DNA of 64,000 bases, taken from Thermoleophilaceae bacterium (GTDB lineage Bacteria; Actinomycetota; Thermoleophilia; Solirubrobacterales; JACPNS01). Below the pieces are notes generated by a model that saw only the letters and a list, made by a program, of their open reading frames with translations, had not been told where the DNA came from and made no database searches. The DNA lies in assembly GCA_016462645.1 (NCBI GenBank), contig JAEMSX010000006.1, forward strand, positions 21,654 through 85,653, given 5' to 3'. A program made the position numbers and the translations under genes. Numbering within the stretch: position 1 is the stretch's first letter; every line of letters begins with the position of its first letter. This document shows positions 41,747-51,893 of the stretch, piece by piece.

Positions 41747-42916
41747 CTACTTCGCCAACGTGTCGCGGAGGCGCTCGACGGCCTCGGCGAGGCGCTCGTC
41801 GGGCGTCGTGAGCGAAATGCGGAAGAAGCCTTCGCCGCTTGCGCCGTACGCGCCGCCGGGCGAGATCACGACCGCGGACTCCTCGAGCACATGCTCGCAG
41901 TAGGCCGCGGCGGTGTCGAAGCCCTCGGGCACCGGAGCCCAGATATAGATCGTCGCCTTCGGGCGCTTGACGTCCACACCGATCTCCGCGAGCGCGTCGC
42001 AGACGAGATCGCGGCGGCGCGCATAGATTTCGTTCATTGAGGCGACCGAAGCATCGGTCCGGACACTGAGTGCCTCGATCGCGGCCACCTGGACGGCCTC
42101 GAAGTTGCCGGAGTCGATGTTGGTCTTCAGACGCCAGTACGTGGCGATCGCCTCGGCGTTGCCGACGACCGCCGCCGCGCGCCAGCCGGTCATGTTGTAG
42201 CCCTTGCTCAGCGAGAAGACCTCGATGCCGACTTCCTTGGCACCGGGCGTCTCGAGGAAGCTCGGCGGCCGGTAGCCGTCATAGGCGGTCTCGGTGTAGG
42301 AGGCGTCGTGCACGACGAGGATGTCATTGGCCTTGGCGAACTCGACAACCTCCTCAAAGAACCCATCCGGCACGATCGCGCCAGTCGGATTGTTCGGGTA
42401 GTTGATGAACATCAGCTTGGCCTTGGCGAGCTTGTCCGCCGGGATCGCCGAGAGGTCCGGCGTGAAATCGCGCTCCGGCAGCAGCGGCATGAGAACCGGC
42501 TCCGCGCCGACAAGAATCGGGCCTGCCGTGTACACCGGGTAGCCCGGATCAGATGCCAGGGCAACGTCGCCCGGGTCAAGGAATGCGAGGTTGAGGTTGA
42601 AGATCGTCTCCTTGGCGCCGATTCCCGGCATCACTTCCGACGCGGGATCGAGCTCCACGCCGAAGCGGCGCTTGTAGAAGTCGACGACGCCGTTGCGGAA
42701 GTCATCGCGGCCGCGGTTGGACGGGTACTGGTGCGTGCCGGGATCCTCCACGGCAGCCTGCATGGCGGCGACGACGTTCGGCGGCGTCGGGCTGTCGGGG
42801 TCACCGATACCGAGTGAGATGACGTCGATGCCGGCGGCCTTCTTGTCGGCGATCTTGCGCTCGAGTTCGGCGAAGAGGTACGGCGGGATCTGCGAAAGAC
42901 GTTTGCTCGGCTGCAT
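41747..42916 (-). CDS. dapL: LL-diaminopimelate aminotransferase
   Basis: The 389-residue fold-type I PLP enzyme begins KRLSQIPPYLFAELERKIAD and contains SLGIGDPDSPTPPNVVAAM, YPNNPTGAIV, VHDASYTE and SLSKGYNMTGWR with the PLP lysine. These match the LL-DAP aminotransferase/AlaT branch. It converts tetrahydrodipicolinate straight to LL-diaminopimelate and so bypasses dapC/D/E, none of which is in the window. The neighbour dapF, 4 bp upstream, is the next enzyme of the pathway. Confidence 0.88.
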   Translation of the reverse strand: MQPSKRLSQIPPYLFAELERKIADKKAAGIDVISLGIGDPDSPTPPNVVAAMQAAVEDPGTHQYPSNRGRDDFRNGVVDFYKRRFGVELDPASEVMPGIGAKETIFNLNLAFLDPGDVALASDPGYPVYTAGPILVGAEPVLMPLLPERDFTPDLSAIPADKLAKAKLMFINYPNNPTGAIVPDGFFEEVVEFAKANDILVVHDASYTETAYDGYRPPSFLETPGAKEVGIEVFSLSKGYNMTGWRAAAVVGNAEAIATYWRLKTNIDSGNFEAVQVAAIEALSVRTDASVASMNEIYARRRDLVCDALAEIGVDVKRPKATIYIWAPVPEGFDTAAAYCEHVLEESAVVISPGGAYGASGEGFFRISLTTPDERLAEAVERLRDTLAK

Positions 42917-42920
42917 TGCT

Positions 42921-43772
42921 CTAGAGCTGCTCCAGTTCTGCGATGAATTCGGTGGTCAGTTCGCCGTCGAAAACGGGCACGGCCCACCCGGTAAGCGTGA
43001 TGTTCAGGTCCTCGTCGATGCCGACGAGGAGTTCGCCGCCGTCGAGCTCAACGGAGATCGGCGCGGGCATGCCGCGCAGGTACGCGGCGACGGCAGCGCC
43101 GGTGGCGCCGGTTCCGGACGAAAGCGTCTCCCCCACGCCGCGCTCGAAGATTCGCGCGACGATCGTGGAGTCGCCGGTCTTCTGCCAGAAGGAGACGTTG
43201 GTGCGGTTGGGGAAGCGAGGGTCGTTCTCCAGCGCCGGACCGATCTCGGGAAGATTCAGCGACAGCAGCTCGTCACTCCCGCCGGCGATCTCAATCGCGC
43301 ACTGCGGGTTCCCGATCGACACGTGCTGGAACTCCTTGAGCACGTTGTAGACCTCGATCGTGCCGCGACCGTCGTCGGGGCCGCCCGGGAAGTCCTTGGA
43401 GGTTGTGCTCGCCCGGCCCATGTCGACTTCACACTCGGTGTCGGAGACGATCTTGGGGCGGATCACTCCGGCTGCGGTGCTGACCGCAAACTCGTCCTTG
43501 TCGGTCGCGCCCGAACGACGCAGGTACATGACCGCCTCGCGCACGCCGTTGCCGGAGAGCTCGGCCTCCGACCCGTCGGGATTGAAAATCTTCACGTTGG
43601 CGACGAGCTCTGGATCCTCGCTCGGCGAGATCAGAAGGATCCCGTCCGCGCCGGCCCCGAAGTGGTACCTGCAGATGTGCTCGATGCGCTTTGGCGTGAG
43701 CTCGAATGAGGCCGCGTCATGCTCGACGACCATGTAGTCGTTGCCCAGCGCCTGCCACTTCTGAAACTTCAT
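42921..43772 (-). CDS. dapF: diaminopimelate epimerase-like protein with serines at the catalytic cysteine positions
   Basis: The 283-residue protein has the DapF fold, with FQKWQALGNDYMVV at the start, IFNPDGSEAELSGNGVREA and GVGETLSSGTGATGAAVAAY. The two catalytic cysteines normally lie in CGNGxR and ACGTGA. Here both positions read Ser (Ser73 and Ser218), and the only cysteines (HICRY, TECEV, NPQCA) are elsewhere. The genomic position beside dapL argues for a true epimerase turning LL- into meso-diaminopimelate. The chemistry would have to differ, or the activity may be weak. Confidence 0.85.
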   Translation of the reverse strand: MKFQKWQALGNDYMVVEHDAASFELTPKRIEHICRYHFGAGADGILLISPSEDPELVANVKIFNPDGSEAELSGNGVREAVMYLRRSGATDKDEFAVSTAAGVIRPKIVSDTECEVDMGRASTTSKDFPGGPDDGRGTIEVYNVLKEFQHVSIGNPQCAIEIAGGSDELLSLNLPEIGPALENDPRFPNRTNVSFWQKTGDSTIVARIFERGVGETLSSGTGATGAAVAAYLRGMPAPISVELDGGELLVGIDEDLNITLTGWAVPVFDGELTTEFIAELEQL

Positions 43773-43798
43773 TTGATCCCTCTCATCGGCGCGCCAGT

Positions 43799-44704
43799 CT
43801 ACCCGGTGACCTGGGTGGAGATTTCGGCCGCGACGTCTCCCGGCGCGCGGTCTGTCACGTCAATCAGGGTCGCTCCGGCGAGCTTGTTCAACCACGTCAG
43901 CTGACGCTTGGCGTAGCGACGGGTGTTGATCTTCATCTGGTCGACGTCATCGTTCAGGAGCTCCTCGAATCCGAGCGCCTGACGCGCCGTACGTCCAGCG
44001 AGCGGCTCTGCACCGCGGACTTCATCGGCCGCGCCGTTGTCGACCATCCAGTCCACGCGCTGCTCAATCCGCGCGTAGAGCGCCTCGCGATCCATCACCA
44101 GGGCGAAGAGGCGGGTCGGGACGCGCGTCTCTTCGGTCCAGAGCCGGTTCTCGTCGCGCGCGGCTGGATTGAGCCCCTGTTCGAGGGTTTCGAGGGCGCG
44201 CACCACGCGCCTTGCGTTGTTCGGATCGACCTCGGCTGCGAGATCCGGGGCTTCACGCTCCAGGCGGGCGTACAGCGCCTCCAGGCCGTCCTGGTCGAGC
44301 ACGACGGCCAGGCGCTCGCGCACGCCCTCGCGTGGTTTGGGCATCAGGTCGAGTTCGGTGAGCGCGGCGCGGAGATAGAGCCCGGTTCCCCCCACGACGA
44401 TCGGTCGGCGGCCTTCACCCCGGAGCTGGTCGATCTCTGCGTGCGCCAGTTTCGCGTGTGTCGCGACGTCGTACTGGTCGGCGACCGAAACGTTCCCGAT
44501 CAGCCGGTGCTCCAACGCCGCGCGCTCTTCGGCATCGGCTGCGCCCGTGAGGATCGGCAGCTCGCGGTAGACCTGCATCGAATCCACGGAGACCGCGACC
44601 GGGTCCTCCCCGCCCTCGCGCAGGAGCTCCGCGAGGGCGATGGCGATCGAGGTCTTCCCGATCCCGGTGGGACCGAAGATCGCGACGACGTCAGGCGAGG
44701 GCAC
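43799..44704 (-). CDS. miaA: tRNA dimethylallyltransferase MiaA
   Basis: The 301-residue protein starts at GTG 44704, which overlaps the end of miaB; the longer ORF is a miaB shadow. The P-loop is VAIFGPTGIGKTSIAIALA, followed by VSVDSMQVYRELPILT, IVVGGTGLYLRAAL and RRYAKRQLTW. It adds a dimethylallyl group to A37 of tRNAs that read UNN codons, the substrate of MiaB. The usual length is about 300 residues. Confidence 0.95.
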   Translation of the reverse strand: MPSPDVVAIFGPTGIGKTSIAIALAELLREGGEDPVAVSVDSMQVYRELPILTGAADAEERAALEHRLIGNVSVADQYDVATHAKLAHAEIDQLRGEGRRPIVVGGTGLYLRAALTELDLMPKPREGVRERLAVVLDQDGLEALYARLEREAPDLAAEVDPNNARRVVRALETLEQGLNPAARDENRLWTEETRVPTRLFALVMDREALYARIEQRVDWMVDNGAADEVRGAEPLAGRTARQALGFEELLNDDVDQMKINTRRYAKRQLTWLNKLAGATLIDVTDRAPGDVAAEISTQVTG

Positions 44705-46013
44705 GTGCGAGCAACTTCTCGCTGCCGCCGAGCGTTTGCGAGGTCGCGCGCTCGATGTGCACGGTGGTGAGCTCGCCGGCTTCCGCGAGACCGTCGAAGT
44801 TGACGACCTTGTTGTGGCGGGTGCGACCGCGGACCTTGGACGGGTCCTTGCGTGAGCGCCCCTCGACCAGCACCTCGACATCGCGGCCGACGAAACGCTG
44901 CGCGCGCTCAAGCGCGTGCTTCTGCACGAGATCCACAAGGCGCTCCATGCGTTCGCGCTTGACCGCGTGCTCGAGCTGATCGGGCATGTCGGCGGCCTCG
45001 GTGCCGCGGCGGGGCGAGTAGTTGAAGGTGAAGGCGGAGTCGAACGCGACCTCGTCGACGACTTCGAGCGTTTCCTCGAACTCGGCCTCGGTTTCGCCGG
45101 GGAAGCCGACGATGATGTCGGTGGAGAGCGAGATGTCGGGCACGTGCTCGCGAATCAGCTTCACGCGGTCAAGGAAGCGCTCGCGCGTATACGTGCGGCG
45201 CATCGCCTTCAGAACGCGTGACGATCCCGCCTGCAGCGGCAGGTGGATGTGCTCACAGAGGCTCGCCAGTTCGGCGTGCGCCTCGATCACGTCAATCTTG
45301 ATGTCCTTCGGGTGCGGGCTGGTGTACCGGATGCGGTCGATGCCGTCGATCGCGTCGACCTCCCGCAGCAGCTGAGCGAAGGTGATGCGCTGTTCTTTGG
45401 GTAGCGAGCGTCCGTATGAGTTGACGTTCTGGCCCAGCAGCGTGACTTCGCGCACCCCATCCTCGGCCATCGTGGCGATGTCCGCGATGATCGCGTTCGG
45501 ATTACGGCTGACCTCTCGCCCACGGGTCGAGGGGACGATGCAGTACGCGCAGACCTCTTGGCATCCGATCGAGATCTGCGTCCAGCCGAAGAACTCGCGC
45601 TCGCGGCGCGCCGGCAGGTCGCCGGTGAACCCCTCGAACTCGAAGTAGCCCTGAGCGGTCAATGAATCGCTGTTCAGGAATTCCGCGAGCTTGTGCACCT
45701 GTCCGGGGCCGAACGCCACGTCAACGAACGGGAACTGCTCGAAGACCTCTTCCTTGACCGACTGCGCCCAGCACCCACCAACACCAATCACAGTCCCTGG
45801 CTTCTCATTCTTGATCCGCTTCGCGTGACCAAGGTGCGCCGCGAACTTCGTGTCGGCCGCCTCACGAATCGAGCAGGTGTTGAAGAGGATCAGATCGGCC
45901 TGATCCTGCTCGGGAGCAGCGTCGTAGCCGAGCGACTCGAGCATGCCCTTCATGCGCTCCGAGTCGTGCTCGTTCATCTGACAGCCAAACGTTGTGACGT
46001 GGTACTTCGGCAT
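44691..46013 (-). CDS. miaB: tRNA methylthiotransferase MiaB
   Basis: The 440-residue radical-SAM protein has the three cysteines of the UPF0004 domain (TFGCQMNEHDSE, FNTCSIREAA and VGGCWAQ). The SAM cluster motif CQEVCAYCIVP and a C-terminal TRAM domain (FVGRDVEVLVEGRSRKDPSK) follow. It methylthiolates isopentenyladenosine-37 of tRNA. It overlaps miaA by 14 bp, so the two consecutive modification enzymes are co-translated. Confidence 0.96.
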   Translation of the reverse strand: MPKYHVTTFGCQMNEHDSERMKGMLESLGYDAAPEQDQADLILFNTCSIREAADTKFAAHLGHAKRIKNEKPGTVIGVGGCWAQSVKEEVFEQFPFVDVAFGPGQVHKLAEFLNSDSLTAQGYFEFEGFTGDLPARREREFFGWTQISIGCQEVCAYCIVPSTRGREVSRNPNAIIADIATMAEDGVREVTLLGQNVNSYGRSLPKEQRITFAQLLREVDAIDGIDRIRYTSPHPKDIKIDVIEAHAELASLCEHIHLPLQAGSSRVLKAMRRTYTRERFLDRVKLIREHVPDISLSTDIIVGFPGETEAEFEETLEVVDEVAFDSAFTFNYSPRRGTEAADMPDQLEHAVKRERMERLVDLVQKHALERAQRFVGRDVEVLVEGRSRKDPSKVRGRTRHNKVVNFDGLAEAGELTTVHIERATSQTLGGSEKLLARALA

Positions 46014-46080
46014 CGCTTCAGGTTAGTTGTAGGCGCTCGACCCGCGCGACTATCGCCCTTCGCCGCTGTTACCGATAACT

Positions 46081-47565
46081 GTGGAGTTGCTGACTCGACT
46101 GACAACCCGTACCTTCTTCACGACCCTCGCTATCACGATCGTCCTGACGACCGCGCTTGCCTACGCGGGCACCGGCCCGTCCGGCGCGCCGGATCCGACA
46201 TTTGGAGCGGGTGGACTCGCAACGGCCGAGCTAGCTGACGTCGGCAAGAGCGGTGGCGACAACTTCGGAAACGATGCTGTCGTCGACGCGCGTGGCCGGA
46301 TCCTCGTCGCAGGCGGTAGGTCCAAGCCCGGTAGCCGCAATCCAAGCGATTTCGCCGTAGTCGCCTTCGACCGCACGGGACGCAGAGACCCGACCTGGGG
46401 GAAGAACGGCGCTGTCATTGAGCGGTTTCCGCGTCGAGGCAGCATGCCGTGGATGCCAGCTGTCGCAAACTCCATTGCCACAGCTCCAGACGGGCGAGTC
46501 TACGTTGCGGGGCGCGTTGACTTCGCCTCGGATCGAGACATTTCAAAGGGTTACGAGATCGAAGGGGACGACGGCGGTGAATTGAACATAAACCGGTTTC
46601 ACTTCGTCGTTCACGCATACTCGGAACATGGGCGGGCGATCAAAAGCTTCGGGGATGACGGAAAGCTCCTGATCAAAGCACCCACTGACTGGTCGGGTCT
46701 CGACGCGCCCGCGGAACTGCTTGATATTGGCGTGGCCCCTGATGGTTCCCTCTACGTCCTTTACGAGGACAACGAGTGGAAATACCGGCTGGTTCACCTC
46801 GATCGCCGCGGACACCGCGTGCGCGGCTTCGGCGGCTCCGGAGTTGTGCGTTTGAATCTTCCCAAAGGCGCCGGCACAGACGAACTGACTGGTGCACGAG
46901 TCTTCCCCGACGTCAATGGCGCTGTGGTGACCTACACCACCACAAGCTACAAGAAGAAAGCCGGTCGGGCGCTCTGGGGGGCCCAACGGTTTGATCGTTA
47001 CGGAAGACGGGACCGCGGCTACGGGACGAACGGCGCCTTCAGCAAGACCTGGCCGCTCGTCGGCAAGCTGAGAGGATCGGACTTGGCCGTCGAGAGCGTG
47101 CTCGACGCATCCGGTCGAATCGTGTTCGCGGGCACAAACGCCGAAGAAAGCGAGTCGAGGACGATTCGGCGCGGCGCCGTCATTCGCGTCCTCACAAACG
47201 GTCGACTTGATCGCTCGTTCGGAAATGCTGGCATCTTTTCACCGGTGAATCACGACGGCACGCCAAAGTACGTGGAGAGCATCACGTCGGGCAGTGACGG
47301 GCGCTACGTGCTTGCGGCCGCGAGATGCATTCCGGACCCCGATGAAGAGTCCCCATGTACCTCCGAATGGTCAACCATGCAAATTGATTCCGACGGGAAG
47401 CCGCTGCTCAGCTGGGGGGCGAACGGCGAAGCGCCAATTTCGGGTGACTTCGGCGGCATCAAAGCAATGCTCTCGGCCAAGCGGCGCGTCTACATAGCGT
47501 TCGGTCGAGTCTATTCAGCCAACGAGAGGAATCCTCGCTTCGGCGTCACCGCCCTTTTCGAGTGA
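46081..47565 (+). CDS. secreted delta-60 repeat protein
   Basis: The 494-residue protein starts with GTG 46081 and a signal peptide (TFFTTLAITIVLTTALAYAG). At least six delta-60 repeats follow, with cores such as GAPDPTFGAGGL, RRDPTWGKNGA, GRRDRGYGTNGAF and GRLDRSFGNAGIF alternating with DARGRILVAGG-type strands. The repeats should fold as a beta-propeller. The role is unknown; these proteins are abundant in Thermoleophilia and often occur in several copies. It lies divergent from miaB, as an insertion in the housekeeping cluster. Confidence 0.85.
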   Translation: MELLTRLTTRTFFTTLAITIVLTTALAYAGTGPSGAPDPTFGAGGLATAELADVGKSGGDNFGNDAVVDARGRILVAGGRSKPGSRNPSDFAVVAFDRTGRRDPTWGKNGAVIERFPRRGSMPWMPAVANSIATAPDGRVYVAGRVDFASDRDISKGYEIEGDDGGELNINRFHFVVHAYSEHGRAIKSFGDDGKLLIKAPTDWSGLDAPAELLDIGVAPDGSLYVLYEDNEWKYRLVHLDRRGHRVRGFGGSGVVRLNLPKGAGTDELTGARVFPDVNGAVVTYTTTSYKKKAGRALWGAQRFDRYGRRDRGYGTNGAFSKTWPLVGKLRGSDLAVESVLDASGRIVFAGTNAEESESRTIRRGAVIRVLTNGRLDRSFGNAGIFSPVNHDGTPKYVESITSGSDGRYVLAAARCIPDPDEESPCTSEWSTMQIDSDGKPLLSWGANGEAPISGDFGGIKAMLSAKRRVYIAFGRVYSANERNPRFGVTALFE

Positions 47566-47619
47566 CGGCATTCGCAGGGATGTCGGTTCGCGCCTTGCGA
47601 GCAGAATGCGACATCCGGT

Positions 47620-48060
47620 TCAACCATCACAGTGCGCGTCAGGCGCCTTGAGCTGAAACACGCTTTCCAGATCGAACTCAATGCTCAGCCGGTCTTTCGC
47701 CGCGGCCCTGTCTTCACTCGCGGGTGGATAGTTGTACATGACGAGCATCTCCGCGCAACCCGCCTGGGCTTCGAACGCCTCGCACGGACCAGGCGTTGGA
47801 GCGCGTGAGCCACTTTTCGCAGGAACCAGGCAGAATCGGAGGCTCTGACCAGCCCGCGACGCCGTTCCAACGAAGTACGTGCGGAGATCGTTCGCCTCGG
47901 CCTCGGTGTAATCCACCTCCAAGCCGCGAGGGTTGCTGGCCAGGAACGAATCGGCTTCGTTGGCTGACACCGTGTAGTCGGACGACTTGGAGCCGCAACC
48001 CGCCGCGAGAAGCGCGAAGCAGAGGAGCGCGAGATTGACGTAGGTGGATCTGGACTTCAC
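47620..48060 (-). CDS. lipoprotein of unknown function
   Basis: The 146-residue protein has a lipoprotein signal peptide (LALLCFALLAAGC) whose cysteine would be lipidated, followed by a Ser/Lys linker. The mature domain has four further cysteines (RFCLV, GPCEAF, AGCAEM and DAHCDG), likely two disulphides. No family is recognised. It lies between the delta-60 gene and recA. Confidence 0.75.
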   Translation of the reverse strand: MKSRSTYVNLALLCFALLAAGCGSKSSDYTVSANEADSFLASNPRGLEVDYTEAEANDLRTYFVGTASRAGQSLRFCLVPAKSGSRAPTPGPCEAFEAQAGCAEMLVMYNYPPASEDRAAAKDRLSIEFDLESVFQLKAPDAHCDG

Positions 48061-48117
48061 TGACAGGAGTATGTCCGTTCTACTCCTGGCAGGGAAGTCC
48101 AGATACGCCGTGACTGC

Positions 48118-49230
<1,113 letters not shown>

Positions 49231-49370
49231 GGAGTGCTCCTGTCGTTCATTTCTTTTTGCTCGCATGCCCCATTTGACCGGAATAGCGAGTGACGTTTCA
49301 AGACCGAAATCAAAAGACTTCGGCAAAGTTCAATGACAGAAGACTTACTTGTGGTCCGGACGGAAAAATA

Positions 49371-49384
49371 CGAACAAGCGTTCG
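49371..49384 (-). promoter_or_regulatory. LexA/SOS box upstream of recA
   Basis: CGAACAAGCGTTCG fits the consensus CGAAC-N4-GTTCG and is extended to 6-bp arms by flanking A and T. It is 140 bp before the recA start codon and downstream of the minus-strand secreted-protein gene, so recA is the obvious target. It matches the box before the SEC-C cargo gene of the transposon. Confidence 0.82.
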
Positions 49385-49391
49385 TAGCCAC

Positions 49392-50132
49392 TCAAAGTTT
49401 CTTCAGCGTGATCGTGAACTTCCGCGTGACATCGTCTGTGACGGAGCCGGGACCGTTCTCCGAACGCGGTCCCGACGCGGTTTCGTGATTTGACCGCGTG
49501 AGGGTGATGGTGCGCTTACGACGCACCGAGCTGGCGCTGGGCATCTTGAAGATGAAATCGCCAAAGCGGTTGTCCCCGCCGGAGATGTCGAACGGATGTA
49601 TCCACGAGGTCAGTCGACCGATTTCGCAGAGCGTCGTTGACCGGAACTCGCCGAGCGTGTAGCTCGAATAGAGATTTTTCGGATCGTAACCACCAACCTT
49701 CACCAACGCCGGTTTGATCTGCTGGGTGCCGCAGCCCTTGGTGTTGTTGGGACTGCATTCGAACGTCGGGGGGATCGGAACTGGAACGCGTGCGTCGGAC
49801 GTGGTCATCGTGGCGTCCACCTTGACGGGTGGAGCGTGGGTGTGGCCAGCACCGCCAGGGACCGCGAGCGCCCACAGTCCAACGCCCTTCGTGCGCGGGC
49901 GACTCCCGACCTTGTCGCGGAACACGCGGACCTTGACCGGACGGGTCGTCTTGAAACTCACCTTGAGCGATCCGTTGCCGTTCAGACCGCAGTCCTCCGG
50001 GTCGACCTCGGACCAGTTGTCGGTCAGCTCTCCGGAAACATACAGCCGGTGCGTGTACTTGAAAGCCTCTGCGCCAGCTGGCGAGAGCACAAGTGCGAAC
50101 GAAGCGACAAGCATCGCGAGGAGCAGGCGCAT
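49392..50132 (-). CDS. secreted protein of unknown function
   Basis: The 246-residue protein has a clean signal peptide (MRLLLAMLVASFALVLSPAG, then AEAF). The mature region looks like beta-sandwich material, with strands such as GSLKVSFKTTRPVKVRVFRD and a C-terminal TRKFTITLKKL. Four cysteines (EDCGLN, FECSPN, KGCGTQ and TLCEIG) may form disulphides. It lies between cinA and recA, which are often neighbours in actinobacteria, so it is probably a lineage-specific insertion. Confidence 0.75.
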   Translation of the reverse strand: MRLLLAMLVASFALVLSPAGAEAFKYTHRLYVSGELTDNWSEVDPEDCGLNGNGSLKVSFKTTRPVKVRVFRDKVGSRPRTKGVGLWALAVPGGAGHTHAPPVKVDATMTTSDARVPVPIPPTFECSPNNTKGCGTQQIKPALVKVGGYDPKNLYSSYTLGEFRSTTLCEIGRLTSWIHPFDISGGDNRFGDFIFKMPSASSVRRKRTITLTRSNHETASGPRSENGPGSVTDDVTRKFTITLKKL

Positions 50133-50168
50133 GCCTCCACCCTACTGCCTACTAATAAGTAGTTGGAG

Positions 50169-51443
50169 CTACTCGGAAACCAAGGAGCGCAGCAGGTGCA
50201 GCGCAACCGTCGCGGCGCGTTCCTGGACGTCCTGGCGGCGCCCGGGGAGCACCAGACTGAGTGCGCGATTGCGCCCGTCGGCGGTCACGGCGTAGAACTC
50301 AACCGTCCCCACCGGCTTCTCCTTGGAGCCGCCGTCAGGTCCCGCGATGCCCGTGATCGAGACCGCGAAATCGGCTTGGAACACATCGAGCGCGCCTTCG
50401 GCCATCGACTTTGCGACCTGCGGCGACACTGCGCCGAACTCCTCAAGCTCGGACTCTGGAACCGAAAGCACACGGGCCTTTGCCGCATTTGTGTAGGTGA
50501 CCGCGCTGCCCTGGAAGTACTTCGACGCGCCGGCGGGAACTGTCAGGCGTTGGGCAAGTAGGCCACCGGTGCAGGACTCCGCAAGTGCGATCGTGCGCCC
50601 ATCCAGAAGCCGCACAATCTGCTCGTCCACGGTCTCAGCACTCTGAGAGAAGATTGCGCCGGAATACTGCGCGTTGAAGGCGGCGATCAGCGACTCGCGC
50701 TTGGCCCGGTCCTCGGGACGATGGCTGACGAGGATCTCCATCTCCCCCTTACGCAGGCACGTCGTGATCTCGAGATCGCCCAGGCCTTCGGCCTCGTCAA
50801 ACTCGCGCAACGTCTTGGCGATGTCGCTCTCAGGCACGCCGATCATCCGGATCATCTGTTCCTCAAAGACGACCGTGCGGTCCTGAAGCGCCTTGAAGGT
50901 TTCCGTCTCGATCGCCTCGTTCCAGATCGCCTGGAGCTCGCCCGGCGGTCCGGGCAGCACGAACACGATCGGTTTGTCGCTGCCCTCCGGCGGCCTAACG
51001 ACAAGGCCCGGCGCAGTGCCGGCCGGACCAAGAATGTCCGCGCCACGCGGAACCACAGCCTGCTTGCGCGAACCGGCGTCCAGCGCCTCGGTGTCCCAGT
51101 TCATGCGCCGCGTGAAGTTGGCGATGATCTCGCGGATCTTCTCGAGCGTCGGCTCATCGAGGTACATCTCGCGCTCGCAGAACTCACCAACGATCGTCGC
51201 GGTCAAGTCATCAGCGGTCGGGCCGAGCCCGCCGGTCGTGCAGACGAGTTCGACGCCCTGCGAATGCATGAACTCGAGCTGCGCGCGGATGTCCTCGGGC
51301 CGATCGCGGCAGATCGTGATGTGCACGACGTCAAAGCCCAGTTCGCGAAGGCGTTCCGAGAGCCACGGGCCATTGCGATCGACGATGCGCGCCGTCAGCA
51401 CCTCGGTCCCCGTAACGACGATGCCGGCTCTGATCTGATCCAT
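50169..51443 (-). CDS. cinA: CinA-family protein (competence/damage-inducible)
   Basis: The protein is 424 residues long from ATG 51443. The N-terminal MoCF-like domain (AGIVVTGTEVLTARIVDRNG, then VCTTGGLGPTADDLT and FVLPGPPGELQAIW) is followed by a CinA C-terminal domain (ALAESCTGGLLAQRLT, then SVSITGIAGPDGG-like AVSITGIAGPDGGSKEKPVG). The C-terminal domain deamidates NMN in other bacteria; the N-terminal part can hydrolyse ADP-ribose. Placement next to recA is common. Confidence 0.93.
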   Translation of the reverse strand: MDQIRAGIVVTGTEVLTARIVDRNGPWLSERLRELGFDVVHITICRDRPEDIRAQLEFMHSQGVELVCTTGGLGPTADDLTATIVGEFCEREMYLDEPTLEKIREIIANFTRRMNWDTEALDAGSRKQAVVPRGADILGPAGTAPGLVVRPPEGSDKPIVFVLPGPPGELQAIWNEAIETETFKALQDRTVVFEEQMIRMIGVPESDIAKTLREFDEAEGLGDLEITTCLRKGEMEILVSHRPEDRAKRESLIAAFNAQYSGAIFSQSAETVDEQIVRLLDGRTIALAESCTGGLLAQRLTVPAGASKYFQGSAVTYTNAAKARVLSVPESELEEFGAVSPQVAKSMAEGALDVFQADFAVSITGIAGPDGGSKEKPVGTVEFYAVTADGRNRALSLVLPGRRQDVQERAATVALHLLRSLVSE

Positions 51444-51468
51444 TCGCGGGAGCTTAGGTCGTGTGCGC

Positions 51469-51849
51469 TCAGCTACTGCCAGAGCCGCCGAGAACGCCGA
51501 CAAAGAACAGCAGCACGACAACGAGTGCGATCACGCCGAGCACCATCAGCCAGCGCCCATAACCCCGCGTACGACCCACCGGGGCGGGCGTGTAGACCAT
51601 CGGTTCTTCTTCGGTGTGGTGATTGAGGCTGCGGTATTCGTCCACGAGCGCACGAGAATCCAGCTCCAGGTAGTCCGCGTAAGTGCGCAGGAAGCTCTTG
51701 ACGTACGCGCTGCCCGGAAGCAGGTCGTACTCCTCGTTCTCAAGAGCGCGCAGGTACTTCGCGCGGATCTTGGTCGCCTCTTCAACCTCGTGAACATCGA
51801 TCTTCAACGCCATTCGGCGCTCACGCAGGGTCTCACCAATTTCACCCAT
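51469..51849 (-). CDS. RodZ-like helix-turn-helix membrane protein
   Basis: The 126-residue protein starts with an XRE-type helix-turn-helix of the RodZ branch (MGEIGETLRERRMALKIDVH, then ATKIRAKYLRALENEEYDLL and GSAYVKSFLRTYADYLELDS). A proline-containing linker and one membrane helix (WLMVLGVIALVVVLLFFVG) follow. It lacks the periplasmic domain of full RodZ. It sits between ftsK and cinA as in many actinobacteria and probably links the cell-shape apparatus to the membrane. Confidence 0.88.
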   Translation of the reverse strand: MGEIGETLRERRMALKIDVHEVEEATKIRAKYLRALENEEYDLLPGSAYVKSFLRTYADYLELDSRALVDEYRSLNHHTEEEPMVYTPAPVGRTRGYGRWLMVLGVIALVVVLLFFVGVLGGSGSS

Positions 51850-51893
51850 TGCGAAGAATCTAAGCGAACTGGCCCGACAACTTCAGAATGAAT

